64,000 bases of DNA from Streptomyces hyaluromycini (GTDB taxonomy: Bacteria > Actinomycetota > Actinomycetes > Streptomycetales > Streptomycetaceae): assembly GCF_002217755.1 (NCBI RefSeq), contig NZ_BCFL01000020.1, forward strand, positions 434,001 to 498,000, read 5' to 3'. How positions within the stretch are numbered: position 1 is the stretch's first letter; each line of letters opens with the position of its first letter. Shown here piece after piece: positions 1 to 9,098 of this stretch. Under the pieces are notes generated by a model. The model saw only the letters and a program-made list of their open reading frames with translations. It was not told the origin of the DNA and did no database searches. A program made the position numbers and the translations under genes.

Positions 1-1047
1 CGGGGCCGGGGGCGGGACGTGGTCGAAGTAGCCGTCGTTCTCGTCGTAGTTGAGGAACAGGACGGTCGAGTCGAAGACGTCCGCGTCGGCGGCGAGGGCC
101 TGGTAGACCAGGTTGACGAAGTGGGCGCCGTCGCCGGGCGGGGCGTAGGGGTGCTCGGAGAAGGCCTGGTTGGCGACCACCCAGGAGACCTGTGGGAGGG
201 TGCCGGCCACGACGTCGGCCCTGATCGCGGCGGCGATGTCGTCGGGGGTGGAGCCGGTCACCGCCGGGACGGAGGACATGCCCCGGTCGTAGAGCGGGTT
301 GCCCGCCTTGGCGTTCGCGAAGTTCTTGAAGTACGCGCAGCCGTTGTCCCCGTAGTTGTCCTGGGCGTTCTGGTAGACCTTCCAGGTCACTCCGGCGTTC
401 TGCAGGGCCTCGGCGTAGTTCTGCCAGGTCAGGCCGGACTCGTCGCCGCCGTCGTAGCTGGCGGAGTCGACCTTGCCGCTCCACAGGTAGGTGCGGTTGG
501 GGCCGGTGGCGCTGAGGGTGGAGCAGAAGTAGGCGTCGCAGATCGTGTAGTTGTCGGCGAGCGCGTAGTGGAAGGGGATGTCGGAGCGGTCCAGGTAGCC
601 GAGGGAGCGGACGTTGCCTACGCCCGCGACCCAGTTGTCGAGGCGGCCCTTGTTCCACGCGGAGTGCTGGGAGGACCAGGAGTGCGGGAGGTCGCCGTTG
701 CACTGGGCGAGCGTCTCGCCGTCCTTGCCGCCCGCGTCGGGGGTGGCGCTGAGCTTCCACGGGTACTGACGGCCGGAGCCGTTCGGCTGGTCGAAGACCG
801 GATAGCCGCCGCTCAGGGTGATGCCGCTGCGGTCCGCGAAGCCGCGGACGCCCTTGAGGCGTCCGAAGTAGTGGTCGAAGCTGCGGTTCTCCTGCATGAG
901 GATCACCACGTGCTTGACGTCCGAGATCGTGCCGGTCGCCGTGCTCTGGGCCGCGGCCGCGGTCCGTGGGCCGGCGGCGCCCACCGCCATGCCCGCCGCC
1001 ACGGAAGCGCCCAGCCCCACGAAGCCTCTTCGGCTGATCGGTGTCAT
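1..1047 (-). CDS. Tat-exported phospholipase C / acid phosphatase-type phosphoesterase (3' end beyond window)
   Basis: The reverse strand encodes 349 codons of a phosphoesterase of the PF04185 family (non-haemolytic phospholipase C / AcpA-like), which hydrolyses phosphate esters outside the cell. The N-terminus has a twin-arginine signal: SRRGF at residues 5-9, an Ala/Gly-rich hydrophobic stretch, then an Ala-rich cleavage region near residue 34. The metal/phosphate motif QENRSFDHYFG lies at about residues 52-62, and a second conserved block (NYDENDGYFDH) lies near the cut edge. The ATG is the one that places the Tat motif correctly. The C-terminal part is off the window. The substrate is not readable from the sequence. 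Family assignment is sure. Confidence 0.93.
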   Translation of the reverse strand, partial: MTPISRRGFVGLGASVAAGMAVGAAGPRTAAAAQSTATGTISDVKHVVILMQENRSFDHYFGRLKGVRGFADRSGITLSGGYPVFDQPNGSGRQYPWKLSATPDAGGKDGETLAQCNGDLPHSWSSQHSAWNKGRLDNWVAGVGNVRSLGYLDRSDIPFHYALADNYTICDAYFCSTLSATGPNRTYLWSGKVDSASYDGGDESGLTWQNYAEALQNAGVTWKVYQNAQDNYGDNGCAYFKNFANAKAGNPLYDRGMSSVPAVTGSTPDDIAAAIRADVVAGTLPQVSWVVANQAFSEHPYAPPGDGAHFVNLVYQALAADADVFDSTVLFLNYDENDGYFDHVPPPAP

Positions 1048-1187
1048 TCGCCCCGTCCTCGTCACCGGTGCGCCCGGGCGGCACACCGCGCGCAAGGGTG
1101 CACGAGGCGGTCGGCAGGGTACGGACCGGATCGGTGAGGCGGGAATGAACAAAAGTCAAAGTACGGGTCGGTAGCGCCCCGTGCGCC

Positions 1188-1601
1188 TCACACGCCCCCG
1201 AAGAGCGTGCTCAGGCCCCGTTCCACGACCGCTTCGACGTCCTCGCGCCCTGGGGCCACCACCTCGTGGGTGCGCTGCAGGAAGCGGAACAGCGCCTGGG
1301 TGTCGAACTGGAGCAGGGCGAGGCCGTGCGGCGAGTGGAACTCCACGGCCGTCCGGCCCGGGCCGCAGGGCCAGATGTGGACGTCCCCGCGCCCGGCCGG
1401 GGCGGTGAGCCCCTGGTCGAGGAGCGAGCGGGCAAAGGTCCACGTGACCTCCTCACCGCCGAGGGTGACCTCGGCCGGGAAGTCGACGAAGACGGCCAGT
1501 GGATCACCGGAGGTGTACCGGAGCGTGGCGGGCACCGGGACCTCCTCGTCCTCGGCGGTGATCAGCCGGGCGCGGGCGGGTTGCTCGAAAGTGATGTCCA
1601 T
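1188..1601 (-). CDS. SsgA family sporulation/cell division regulator (SALP)
   Basis: This 137-residue protein has the SsgA-like layout found only in morphologically complex actinomycetes. It opens with a MDIT-F start and a beta-rich body, with motifs such as LRYTSGDPLAV, WTFARSLL, GRGDVHIWP and a C-terminal LxxFLxRT helix. Family members localise or control septum formation and peptidoglycan processing during sporulation. Length is typical for the family (about 130-145 residues). The reading frame extends upstream, but homology begins at this ATG. Which of the SsgA-G subgroups it belongs to cannot be decided by eye. Confidence 0.9.
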   Translation of the reverse strand: MDITFEQPARARLITAEDEEVPVPATLRYTSGDPLAVFVDFPAEVTLGGEEVTWTFARSLLDQGLTAPAGRGDVHIWPCGPGRTAVEFHSPHGLALLQFDTQALFRFLQRTHEVVAPGREDVEAVVERGLSTLFGGV

Positions 1602-1790
1602 GCCTGTAGGACTCTGGGAGGGCCCTTCGCATGACACGAAATCCGGACAGAGTTGCCGCGGTTGGCCGAGACCGCGACACTGCGAACACAGAGGCGTCGA
1701 ACAACCGCCCGAGCGCGACACGGAGACCCCGCGAAGTCCGCCAAGTCACGTAGCCCGACTACGACGTGCAGCAACCGGTCGCGTACGCCT

Positions 1791-1816
1791 TTCATGGGGG
1801 TCGACCAGCCCATGAA
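1791..1816. promoter_or_regulatory. Inverted repeat in divergent promoter region
   Basis: TTCATGGG and CCCATGAA form perfect 8-bp arms around a 10-bp spacer that itself contains the palindrome GGTCGACC. The repeat sits in the 349-bp gap (1602-1950) between the divergent SsgA-like and SpoIIE-phosphatase genes, so it is a candidate operator for one or both. The rest of the gap shows nothing recognisable. Confidence 0.4.
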
Positions 1817-1950
1817 GACTCTGGCATATGTCAGAAGCACCACCGTATCGTGTGTTGCCAAATCCCTTACAGGGCGTCGCAGGCTGTGCAACAGTCGTAA
1901 CCGGTCCCACCGTCCGCCTTGGCCGTACTGTCCCCGCATCGGAGTGCGTC

Positions 1951-3372
1951 ATGCCGTCCCATGTCTCCGCGGACCGCCCCGCCGCCCAGCCGCCCGGGCG
2001 CGGCTCGGTCGAGGCGTTGATATCGCAGACGCGGCGGCTCAAGGGTGACGTGGACGCGGTACGACGGGACACCCAGAGCACCGGCTCGCACCCCGAGGAG
2101 CGCTGGCAGCGCGCCCTGTACGACCTGGCACTCCATCAGCTCAACGACCTGGACGAGCACTTGGCCCAGCTGCGGGACGGCCCGGCACCCCTGCCGGCCG
2201 GGGTGGAGGCGGCGCCCGTCCGCCGCTCCTCGCCCGCCCCAGGCTCGCTGCTCAGCCGGGTCGGCAGCGCGGAGTGGAACCTCCTGACGGACGAGGCCAG
2301 TTGGTCGGGCGAGCTGTACCGGATCCTCGGCCTCGACCCGGCCGCGCCCGCACTCACCCTCGACGAACTGCCCTCTCTGGTGCTGGACGAGGACCGGCCC
2401 CGGCTGACCTCGATGGTCACCGACTGCCTGGTCGACGCCCGGCCCATCGACGGCGAGTTCCGCGTCCTGCGACCCGACGGGAACGTCCGGACCGTCCACA
2501 TGATGGGCGAGCCCGTGCTCGACGGCAGCGGCAGCACCGCCTCGATGTGGGCCGTGCTGCGGGACGTCAGCGAACTGCGGCGCAGTCAGCGGACGGTGCG
2601 CGAGACCCGGGACACGATGCAGCGGCACCGTCGGCAGGCCGAGACCGAACAGCGGCTCGCCGTCGAACTCCAGGAGGCCGTGCTGCCGTCGGGGCGCGAT
2701 GCGCTGCGGCTCCCGCGCCGGGGGCCGGGCACGCTCGAAGTCGCCGCCCGCCACCTGCCGTCCGGGGCCAGTACTCTGCTGGGCGGCGACTGGTACGACG
2801 CGCTGGAACTCTCCGACGGCGACACTCTGCTGAGCGTCGGCGACCTCACCGGGCACGGCGTCGCCGTCGCCTCCGGCATGACGATGCTGCTGGGCGCCGT
2901 ACGCGGGATGGCGATGGCCGGCACCCAGCCGGGGCAGCTCATGTCCCTGCTCAACCAGTTACTCGACGTCACCGTGCAACCCGCCCTGGGCAGCGCCGTC
3001 TGCTGCCGCTACCGGCCCGCCACCCGCACCCTGACCTGGGCACAGGCAGGACACCCCGCCCCGCTGCTGTTCCGCGGCGGGACGGGGTGTGCGCTCAGCG
3101 CGCCGGACGGCGTGCTGCTCGGTGTCACCTCGGGAGCCGGTTACGGGCAGGCCGAAGTGGCCCTGGAACCGGGCGATCTGCTCCTGCTGCACACCGACGG
3201 GGTGGTGCCCGGGCACAGCGGAACGGACTCTCTGGACGCGCTCCTCGGCCTGGCCCCCCGGTTCGGGGCGGCGTGCACCGCCCAGGACTGTGTCAGGGCC
3301 GTCGTCGAGGAGTTCGGCGAGAGCGAGCGCGAGGACGAGGCCTGCGTGCTCGTCGCCAAGGTGAGTGAGTAG
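1951..3372 (+). CDS. PAS domain-containing PP2C (SpoIIE-type) protein phosphatase
   Basis: A cytoplasmic 473-residue protein. The N-terminal third has a helical region (about residues 20-75), then a PAS fold (about 100-220, ending MWAVLRDVSELRRSQ), a coiled linker, and a C-terminal SpoIIE/RsbU-type serine phosphatase domain with GGDWYDAL, VGDLTGHGVAVA, AGHPAPLL and LLHTDGVV. Such proteins usually dephosphorylate anti-anti-sigma factors in stress or developmental switches. The start chosen is the ATG preceded by GGAG at 1941-1944; an upstream in-frame ATG at 1828 has no matching ribosome site. Codon 337 (2959-2961) is TTA, which in Streptomyces makes translation depend on the bldA tRNA. The partner anti-sigma system is not in the window. 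Confidence 0.9.
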   Translation: MPSHVSADRPAAQPPGRGSVEALISQTRRLKGDVDAVRRDTQSTGSHPEERWQRALYDLALHQLNDLDEHLAQLRDGPAPLPAGVEAAPVRRSSPAPGSLLSRVGSAEWNLLTDEASWSGELYRILGLDPAAPALTLDELPSLVLDEDRPRLTSMVTDCLVDARPIDGEFRVLRPDGNVRTVHMMGEPVLDGSGSTASMWAVLRDVSELRRSQRTVRETRDTMQRHRRQAETEQRLAVELQEAVLPSGRDALRLPRRGPGTLEVAARHLPSGASTLLGGDWYDALELSDGDTLLSVGDLTGHGVAVASGMTMLLGAVRGMAMAGTQPGQLMSLLNQLLDVTVQPALGSAVCCRYRPATRTLTWAQAGHPAPLLFRGGTGCALSAPDGVLLGVTSGAGYGQAEVALEPGDLLLLHTDGVVPGHSGTDSLDALLGLAPRFGAACTAQDCVRAVVEEFGESEREDEACVLVAKVSE

Positions 3373-3445
3373 AGGTGAGTGAGGAGGAGACCAGCCGGCT
3401 CGTGCAAGCAGAGATCAGCCGGCTCGTGTCGAGCGCACAGGCTCC

Positions 3446-4942
3446 CTACGCCTCTGCGCTGTTGCTGTTCCCCTTGCTCCTGGCCCTGGGCAGGACCAGC
3501 TTGATCTCCTCCCGCAGTTCCTGGATCTTCGGGTAGCTGGAGTACTCGGCGGTGAGCCGGTACATCTGGCGCAGCCGGTCCCAGGTGCGGTGGGAGGAGT
3601 TGGATCCCATCGACATCAGGGCCAGCCGGGCGTACCGGTCCGCCTGCTCGGGGTCGTCCGCGATGAAGCAGGCGGAGGCCATGGAGAGGAAGTCGAAGAT
3701 CTTCGACCGCTGCCGGCCGTCGATCCGCAGGGCCAGGGCCTTCTCCGCGTAGTGCTGGGCGTGCACGGCCGCGGCCGGGTCGTGCTCGGCCAGCGTGCGG
3801 TAGGCGAGGGCCTGCATGCCGTACAGGTCCTCCTCCCTGAACATCTGCATCCAGCTCGGCGGCGGCACGTCGCCCCGGTCGGAGACGAAGAGGTCCTCCG
3901 CCTGGCCGAGGGTGCGGCGCATCGCCTGGCCCTTGCCCATCGACGCCTGTGCCCAGGCCTCGATGGTGTAGAGCATCGCCCGGGTGCGCGGCAGCACCTC
4001 GTCGCCCGAGCCGGACTTGGCGAGCTTCATCAGGTCGAGCGCGTCGTCGGGCCGGCCGAGGTGCACCATCTGGCGAGCCGCTCTGGAGAGCGCCTCCCCG
4101 GCACGCGGCCGGTCGCCGCCCTCACGGGCCGCGTGGGCGGCGATGACGAAGTACTTCTGGGCCGTGGGCTCCAGGCCGACGTCGTGCGACATCCAGCCCG
4201 CGAGGACAGCGAGGTTGGCGGCGACGCCCCACAGGCGCCGCTGGAGATGCTCGGGGTGGCGGTAGGCGAGCATGCCGCCCACCTCGTTGAGCTGTCCCAC
4301 GACGGCCTTGCGCTGGAGCCCGCCGCCGCGGGCCGCGTCCCAGGCGCGGAACACCTCGACGGAGCGCTCCAGTTCCTCGATCTCCTCGGACCCGATGGGG
4401 GCGGCCTCGTAGCGGTCGAACCCAGCGGGGTCGGCGTGCAGAGGGTCGTCGAGGACGGGGGCGTCGGCCTTGAGTGTGGGGTCGGTGTGCAGCCACTCGT
4501 ACATGGCGCTGCTGAGTACGGATCCCGCGGTGAGCGCGGCACCCGCGCCCACCAAGCCGCGTCGGTTGAGCATGAGGTCCATTCCCGTGAATTCGGTGAG
4601 GACCGCGGCGGTTCGTTCGGGCGCCCACGGCATGCCGTCGGGATGTTCCACGTTCCCGTCGTCCGGCCGTTTTCCCGTACGCCCGTGCCGTACCAGACCG
4701 AGGTCCTCGATGGTCACGACACGGCCGAGACGCTCGGTGAACAGAGCCGCCAGCACCCGCGGCACGGGATCGCGCGGGATCTCTCCCGTGTCGATCCACC
4801 GCCGCACCCGGGAGGTGTCGGTCGCCAGCTGGGGGTGGCCCATGGCCGCCGCCTGCCGGTTGACCAGCCTCGCGAGTTCGCCCTTGGACCAGCCGGCCAG
4901 GCCGAACAGGTCCGAGAGACGGGTGTTGGGTTCTCCGGTCAC
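3446..4942 (-). CDS. nsdA: NsdA, negative regulator of sporulation and antibiotic production
   Basis: This 498-residue protein closely resembles the Streptomyces NsdA protein as I recall it, including the opening GEPNTRLSDLFGLAGWSKGE and long Ala/Leu-rich helical repeats typical of TPR-like folds. The N-terminal 90 residues look like a helix-turn-helix-like region (SRVRRWIDTGEIPRDP). Disruption of nsdA in S. coelicolor increases sporulation and antibiotic production, so it is a global repressor, probably acting in the cytoplasm. It converges with the SpoIIE phosphatase gene and is divergent from the phosphotransferase-like gene. The 73-bp gap at its 3' end contains a short direct repeat (CAGCCGGCTCGTG at 3392-3404 and 3416-3428). 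The start ATG sits 8 codons before SDLFGL, as in the homologue. Confidence 0.9.
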   Translation of the reverse strand: MTGEPNTRLSDLFGLAGWSKGELARLVNRQAAAMGHPQLATDTSRVRRWIDTGEIPRDPVPRVLAALFTERLGRVVTIEDLGLVRHGRTGKRPDDGNVEHPDGMPWAPERTAAVLTEFTGMDLMLNRRGLVGAGAALTAGSVLSSAMYEWLHTDPTLKADAPVLDDPLHADPAGFDRYEAAPIGSEEIEELERSVEVFRAWDAARGGGLQRKAVVGQLNEVGGMLAYRHPEHLQRRLWGVAANLAVLAGWMSHDVGLEPTAQKYFVIAAHAAREGGDRPRAGEALSRAARQMVHLGRPDDALDLMKLAKSGSGDEVLPRTRAMLYTIEAWAQASMGKGQAMRRTLGQAEDLFVSDRGDVPPPSWMQMFREEDLYGMQALAYRTLAEHDPAAAVHAQHYAEKALALRIDGRQRSKIFDFLSMASACFIADDPEQADRYARLALMSMGSNSSHRTWDRLRQMYRLTAEYSSYPKIQELREEIKLVLPRARSKGNSNSAEA

Positions 4943-5208
4943 GTCAAGCCCCCAGGTTCTCGGCTGAGTTGACAGTAGCCCCGTGCCGGTTGCCGGGCGA
5001 CTATTCGCCAGGGTTCGCCAGGGTGCGCCAGATGGTGTGCCACTGGCGATCGGGTGTCAGGTAGGAACGCGCCACCCCGACCCGGCCGCCACTCGACGGG
5101 CCCACTCCCCAGGGTGTGCCCGGGCGGCCGGGACGGGTTGGGCGCGAGAACCCCTCACAGGACTTCTCAGGCAGGCACCGCAGGTACACGAAGGGATCTG
5201 TATCGCCC

Positions 5209-6348
5209 ATGTACGCAGCATCGTCCTCCGTGTCCGCTCCGCCCCGGTCGCTGCGCCCCCGCCCGGCGGGCGGCGGACCGTATCTCGACCCCGCGCGTCC
5301 AGGGGCCGCAGTACCGGTCGTGGGCCGGCAACGGCGCGCCCCGGGTCTCGGCACCCAGCCCCTCAGCGGGAGACTCGACCTCTCCGGCCCCCAGGGCGCG
5401 CAACTGCGCACCGCGATCGCGTCGGTGCACCGGATCTGCCCGGAGTTCGCTCCGGTGCAGGTGCTGCGCCGCTCCGGGCGGTCCGTGATCCTCGTCGGGA
5501 CGACGGGGCGCAGCACCGCCGTGGCGAAGTGTCTACTGGACCACTCCCCCGCCTGGTCGGAGCGGAGCCGCCACGAAATAGCCGCATACCGCTCGTTCGT
5601 CCGGCACCGGCCGCCGATCCGGGTGCCGAGGCTGATCGCGGCGGACCCGGACAACTGCACGCTGGTGATCGAGCGGATGCCCGGCCGGGTGGCGGCGGTC
5701 CAGCGCCACCCGGCGGAGGCTCCGCCCCGGGCGGACATCCGGGCCGCGCTGGGCGCGATCTGCCGGCTGAACGCGTGGCGGCCCCCGGCGGGCACCTTCG
5801 ACGCCCCGGTGGACTACCCGGCCCGGATCGCCCGGTACCACGAGCTGGGTCTGCTCACCGACCGGGACATGGGTGACCTGCAGAAGCTGCTGCACGGCAT
5901 CGCGGTCGCGGCGGGCCGTCAGGGGATGGGCCAGTTCTGTCACGGCGACGCCCTGCTCTCGAACATCCTGCTGTCCCCGGCCGGTCCAGTGCTGGTGGAC
6001 TGGGAGCACGCGGGCTGGTATCTGCCGGGGTACGACCTGGCCACGCTCTGGTCGGTCCTCGGCGACGCCCCGGTGGCGCGCCGTCAGATCAGCCAGATCG
6101 CCCAGTCGGCGGGGCCCGCCTCCAGGGACGCCTTCCTGGTGAACCTGATGCTGGTCCTCACCAGGGAGATCCGGACCTACGAGACCGCCGTGCAGCGTTC
6201 GATGCACGACGCGACCCCGGCGGCACCGGGTACGGCCCATCCGGGCGCCGCGCCGACCGGCGAGGAACAGCGGCTGCTGCTCCGGCGGCTGCACGACGAC
6301 TGCCAGCTGGCCCGCCGGGCCGTACGCGCGGCGGTCGGCACTCGCTGA
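5209..6348 (+). CDS. Aminoglycoside phosphotransferase-like small-molecule kinase
   Basis: This 379-residue soluble protein carries the APH/choline-kinase catalytic core. FCHGDALLSNIL is the catalytic loop with HGD and the metal-binding Asn, and VLVDWEHAGW holds the second metal Asp. Upstream, VAKCLL is a likely ATP-binding lysine strand. About 80 N-terminal residues are Pro/Arg-rich and low in predicted structure. The ATG at 5209 has AAGGGA 12 bases upstream; an earlier in-frame start at 5116 lacks one. The family phosphorylates hydroxyl groups of antibiotics, sugars or amines, and the substrate here is unknown. It is divergent from nsdA and ends in a strong terminator. Confidence 0.82.
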   Translation: MYAASSSVSAPPRSLRPRPAGGGPYLDPARPGAAVPVVGRQRRAPGLGTQPLSGRLDLSGPQGAQLRTAIASVHRICPEFAPVQVLRRSGRSVILVGTTGRSTAVAKCLLDHSPAWSERSRHEIAAYRSFVRHRPPIRVPRLIAADPDNCTLVIERMPGRVAAVQRHPAEAPPRADIRAALGAICRLNAWRPPAGTFDAPVDYPARIARYHELGLLTDRDMGDLQKLLHGIAVAAGRQGMGQFCHGDALLSNILLSPAGPVLVDWEHAGWYLPGYDLATLWSVLGDAPVARRQISQIAQSAGPASRDAFLVNLMLVLTREIRTYETAVQRSMHDATPAAPGTAHPGAAPTGEEQRLLLRRLHDDCQLARRAVRAAVGTR

Positions 6349-6358
6349 CGGGGACGAG

Positions 6359-6397
6359 GATCCGCGGTGCGCTCAGGGCAACTGCGCACCGCGGATC
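6359..6397 (+). terminator. Strong hairpin terminator after phosphotransferase-like gene
   Basis: A perfect 14-bp inverted repeat (left arm 6359-6372, containing ATCCGCGGTGCGC; right arm 6384-6397) with an 11-base loop begins 11 bases after the stop codon. It has no T tract, which is usual for high-GC actinobacterial terminators. Confidence 0.8.
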
Positions 6398-6549
6398 TTC
6401 GCATGTAACGCGAAACTCCCATAATCATCGTATGACATGGGAATTCCTGCCTCTCTGGGCATGATTGACGGATCGTCGGCAAGCCGGTAGCACTGAGCCA
6501 AGCTCAGCCCCGCACGCCCCGTCGCGCCCCATCGCCCCAGGAGGCAGCA

Positions 6550-8580
6550 TTGCGAGGATCCGTCACCGAGCCCACACCCCCGAACAGCGGCAGACGTACG
6601 CGCAGGACGGCCGGAGCCGTCGCCGCCGCGGCCCTGTTGCTGCCGTTGCTGGGCGCGGCACCCCCACCGAACACCGGCGAGTCGTCCGCCGGACTGCTCC
6701 AGCGGGCGTTCGCGTCCGCCGCCGCCGAGTACCACGTGCCCCAGAGCGTGCTGCTTGCCGTCTCCTATCTCCAGTCCCGCTGGGACACGCACGCCGGCGC
6801 GCCCAGCGTGACCGGCGGCTACGGCCCGATGCACCTCACCGATGCGCACACCGCGCTGGCGACGGCCACCGAGCACTTCGCCGACGGCACCGAGGACGCC
6901 CGCGGCGACAGCGCCCGCCCCGCCCTGCACCCCAGCGTGCAGGTCCCGCAGAACTCCGCGCTCCCGGCCCGGCTCAAGACCCTGACGAAGGCCGCCGCGC
7001 TGACCGGGATCCCGGCCGCCGAACTGCGCACCGACGCGGCGGCCAACGTGGCCGGCGGCGCCGGCCTGCTCGCCGCCGCCCAGAAGGACCTCCACCAGCC
7101 GCTCAGCGCCGATCCGGCGGACTGGTACGGCGCGATCGCCCGCTTCTCCGGCGCCGATGACACGGCGACCGCGGCGGCGTACGCCAACGACGTGTTCGAC
7201 GTCCTCCACACGGGCGAGGAGCGCACCACCGACGCGGGACAGCTCGTCGCCCTCGCCGCCCAGCCCGGCCTGGCGCCCGACACCGCGCAGCTGAAGCTGA
7301 CCGGGCTGCGCACGGAGGCGGCGGACGGCGAGACGGAGTGCCCGGCAACGGTGTCGTGCCAGTGGATCCCGGCGCCCTACGCACAGTTCGGGGACAACGA
7401 CTACGGCAATCACGACCTCGCCGACCGGCCGGCCTCGCAGAGCATCAAGTACATCGTCATCCATGACACCGAGGGCTCCTGGGACACCACCATCAAGCTG
7501 GTCCAGGACCCGACCTATGTGTCCTGGAACTACACCATCCGCTCCACCGATGGTCTGATCGCCCAGCACGTCAAGGCGAAGGACGTGGCCTGGCACGCGG
7601 GCAACTGGTACATCAACGCCAAGTCGATCGGCATCGAGCACGAGGGCTTCCTCGCCTCCCCGGACGCCTGGTACACGGAGGCGATGTACCGCTCCTCGGC
7701 CCGGCTGGTGAAGTACCTCTCCGAGCAGTACGGCATCCCGCTGGACCGGCAGCACATCCTCGGCCACGACACCGTGCCGGGCCCGACCACGTCCACGATC
7801 CCCGGGATGCACACCGACCCGGGCCCCTACTGGGACTGGCGGCACTACTTCGAGCTCCTTGACCACCCCTTCAAGCAGAAGGCGGGCAAGAAGCACCGTG
7901 TGGTGACGGGTGGTGTGGTGACGATCCTGCCGGACTACGCCACGAACCAGCCGACGTACACCGGCTGCGTCACCAAGGGCCAGCCCTGCGCCGCGCACGG
8001 TTCCAGCGCGGTACGGCTGTACTCCGACCACGACGAGAGCTCGGCCCTGATCAAGGACATCGGCCTCGGTACGACACCGACGACCGACGTCAACGACCTC
8101 TCCTCGCGGGCCGCCACCGGCCAGCAGTACGCGGTGGCGGACACCTGGGGCGACTGGACGGCGATCTGGTACCTCGGGCAGAAGGCGTGGTTCGACAACC
8201 CGCCGGGCGCGCCGGCGGCGGTCGGCACGACCGGGCTGGTGATCACGCCGAAGGCGGGCCGGACCAGCATCCCGGTGTACGGCCGCGCCTATCCGGAGGC
8301 GTCGGCGTACCCCTCAGGGGTACCCGCCCAGTCGGTCTCCCCGCTGCCCTACACGATCCCTGCGGGCCAGAAGTACGTGGCCGGTGACGAGGTGCCGGGC
8401 GAGTACTACTACGCCGTCACCTTCAGCACCGACTCGCACAAGGTCGTGGTGGGCAAGGACCTGTACTACGAGATCCAGTACGGCCACCGGGTCGAGTTCG
8501 TCCACGCGGCCGACGTGGACGTGGTGCCGGCCGCGAAGACCGGGCGGCACCACGGCCACGGCCACGGCCACGGGAAGTAG
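6550..8580 (+). CDS. Secreted N-acetylmuramoyl-L-alanine amidase (PGRP/Amidase_2)
   Basis: This 676-residue exported enzyme cleaves the bond between muramic acid and L-alanine in peptidoglycan. Translation starts at TTG, set by an ideal AGGAGG at 6539-6544. Residues 16-40 are a Sec-type signal (RRTRR, then a hydrophobic Ala/Leu run). Residues about 50-230 resemble a lysozyme-like domain (LLAVSYLQSRW, GGYGPMHL), but the position where lytic transglycosylases have catalytic Glu reads Gln. The amidase domain, about 298-440, has the zinc-ligand motifs IVIHDTEG, AWHAGN/EHEG, ILGHDTVPG and HTDPG. The C-terminal third is beta-rich, probably wall-binding, and ends in a His/Gly tail. It stands alone between two terminators. 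Confidence 0.92.
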   Translation: MRGSVTEPTPPNSGRRTRRTAGAVAAAALLLPLLGAAPPPNTGESSAGLLQRAFASAAAEYHVPQSVLLAVSYLQSRWDTHAGAPSVTGGYGPMHLTDAHTALATATEHFADGTEDARGDSARPALHPSVQVPQNSALPARLKTLTKAAALTGIPAAELRTDAAANVAGGAGLLAAAQKDLHQPLSADPADWYGAIARFSGADDTATAAAYANDVFDVLHTGEERTTDAGQLVALAAQPGLAPDTAQLKLTGLRTEAADGETECPATVSCQWIPAPYAQFGDNDYGNHDLADRPASQSIKYIVIHDTEGSWDTTIKLVQDPTYVSWNYTIRSTDGLIAQHVKAKDVAWHAGNWYINAKSIGIEHEGFLASPDAWYTEAMYRSSARLVKYLSEQYGIPLDRQHILGHDTVPGPTTSTIPGMHTDPGPYWDWRHYFELLDHPFKQKAGKKHRVVTGGVVTILPDYATNQPTYTGCVTKGQPCAAHGSSAVRLYSDHDESSALIKDIGLGTTPTTDVNDLSSRAATGQQYAVADTWGDWTAIWYLGQKAWFDNPPGAPAAVGTTGLVITPKAGRTSIPVYGRAYPEASAYPSGVPAQSVSPLPYTIPAGQKYVAGDEVPGEYYYAVTFSTDSHKVVVGKDLYYEIQYGHRVEFVHAADVDVVPAAKTGRHHGHGHGHGK

Positions 8581-8600
8581 CCGACGGAAGGCGGTCTGCC

Positions 8601-9098
8601 TCAGCCCTGCTGGAAAAGCTCCGCCGGGAGCGGCTTCAGCAGGGCGTACAGGTCGTCGGTGATCGGGCGGTCCCAGGCGGCGATGGTCACGAGGACGCCG
8701 TCGCTGCGGTCGAACTGGACACAGGAGATCCGGCTCTCGGAGAGCTTGAGGCGGCGCACGATCAGCAGGTTGTCTCCCTGCAGGACCGGCATGTCCTCGG
8801 TGCCGACGACGGTGACGTCCTCGTCGTTCTCCAGGGCGAGGAGGAGCTGGCCGACCTCGAAGGGGATCTCGTCCTCCTCCACCTCGCGGGCCGGGGAGCC
8901 CTCGGGGAGGTTGCCGATGATCATCGCGGGGCCGCGGCCGCCGAAGAGGTCGTAGCGCAGGAAGACGCCCTGGCAGGAGCCGTCGGGGGCGGGCAGCAGC
9001 CCGGCACCGAGGTTGCCGGGCCAGTCGCCCGGGTCCATGGCCAGTACGTCGAAGTCGGGGCCGGCGGGAGTGGCGCTGCGGCGACGGAGGAACGACAT
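8601..9098 (-). CDS. Conserved Streptomyces protein of unknown function
   Basis: This 165-residue acidic cytoplasmic protein has no signal peptide or membrane helix and no catalytic motif that I recognise. It starts MSFLRRRSATPAGPDFDVLA and has repeated beta-rich segments (YDLFGGRGPAMIIGNL, VLVTIAAWDRPITDDLYALL). It resembles hypothetical proteins of the same length that I associate with Streptomyces genomes. The ATG at 9098 has GGAG only three bases before it; an ATG at 9107 is the alternative. The 3' end converges with the amidase gene and its last codons form a hairpin. Confidence 0.7.
   Translation of the reverse strand: MSFLRRRSATPAGPDFDVLAMDPGDWPGNLGAGLLPAPDGSCQGVFLRYDLFGGRGPAMIIGNLPEGSPAREVEEDEIPFEVGQLLLALENDEDVTVVGTEDMPVLQGDNLLIVRRLKLSESRISCVQFDRSDGVLVTIAAWDRPITDDLYALLKPLPAELFQQG
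8604..8645. terminator. Bidirectional hairpin between convergent genes
   Basis: GCCCTGCTG (8604-8612) and CAGCAGGGC (8637-8645) pair perfectly, with further pairing of AGCTCC/GGAGC inside. The hairpin lies within the final codons of the reverse-strand gene and 24 bases after the stop of the amidase gene, so it could terminate both. Confidence 0.55.

Noticed and set aside
19..1137. 372-codon plus-strand frame at the window start
   Set aside because: It is antisense to the phospholipase C gene, whose Tat motif and catalytic blocks are clear.
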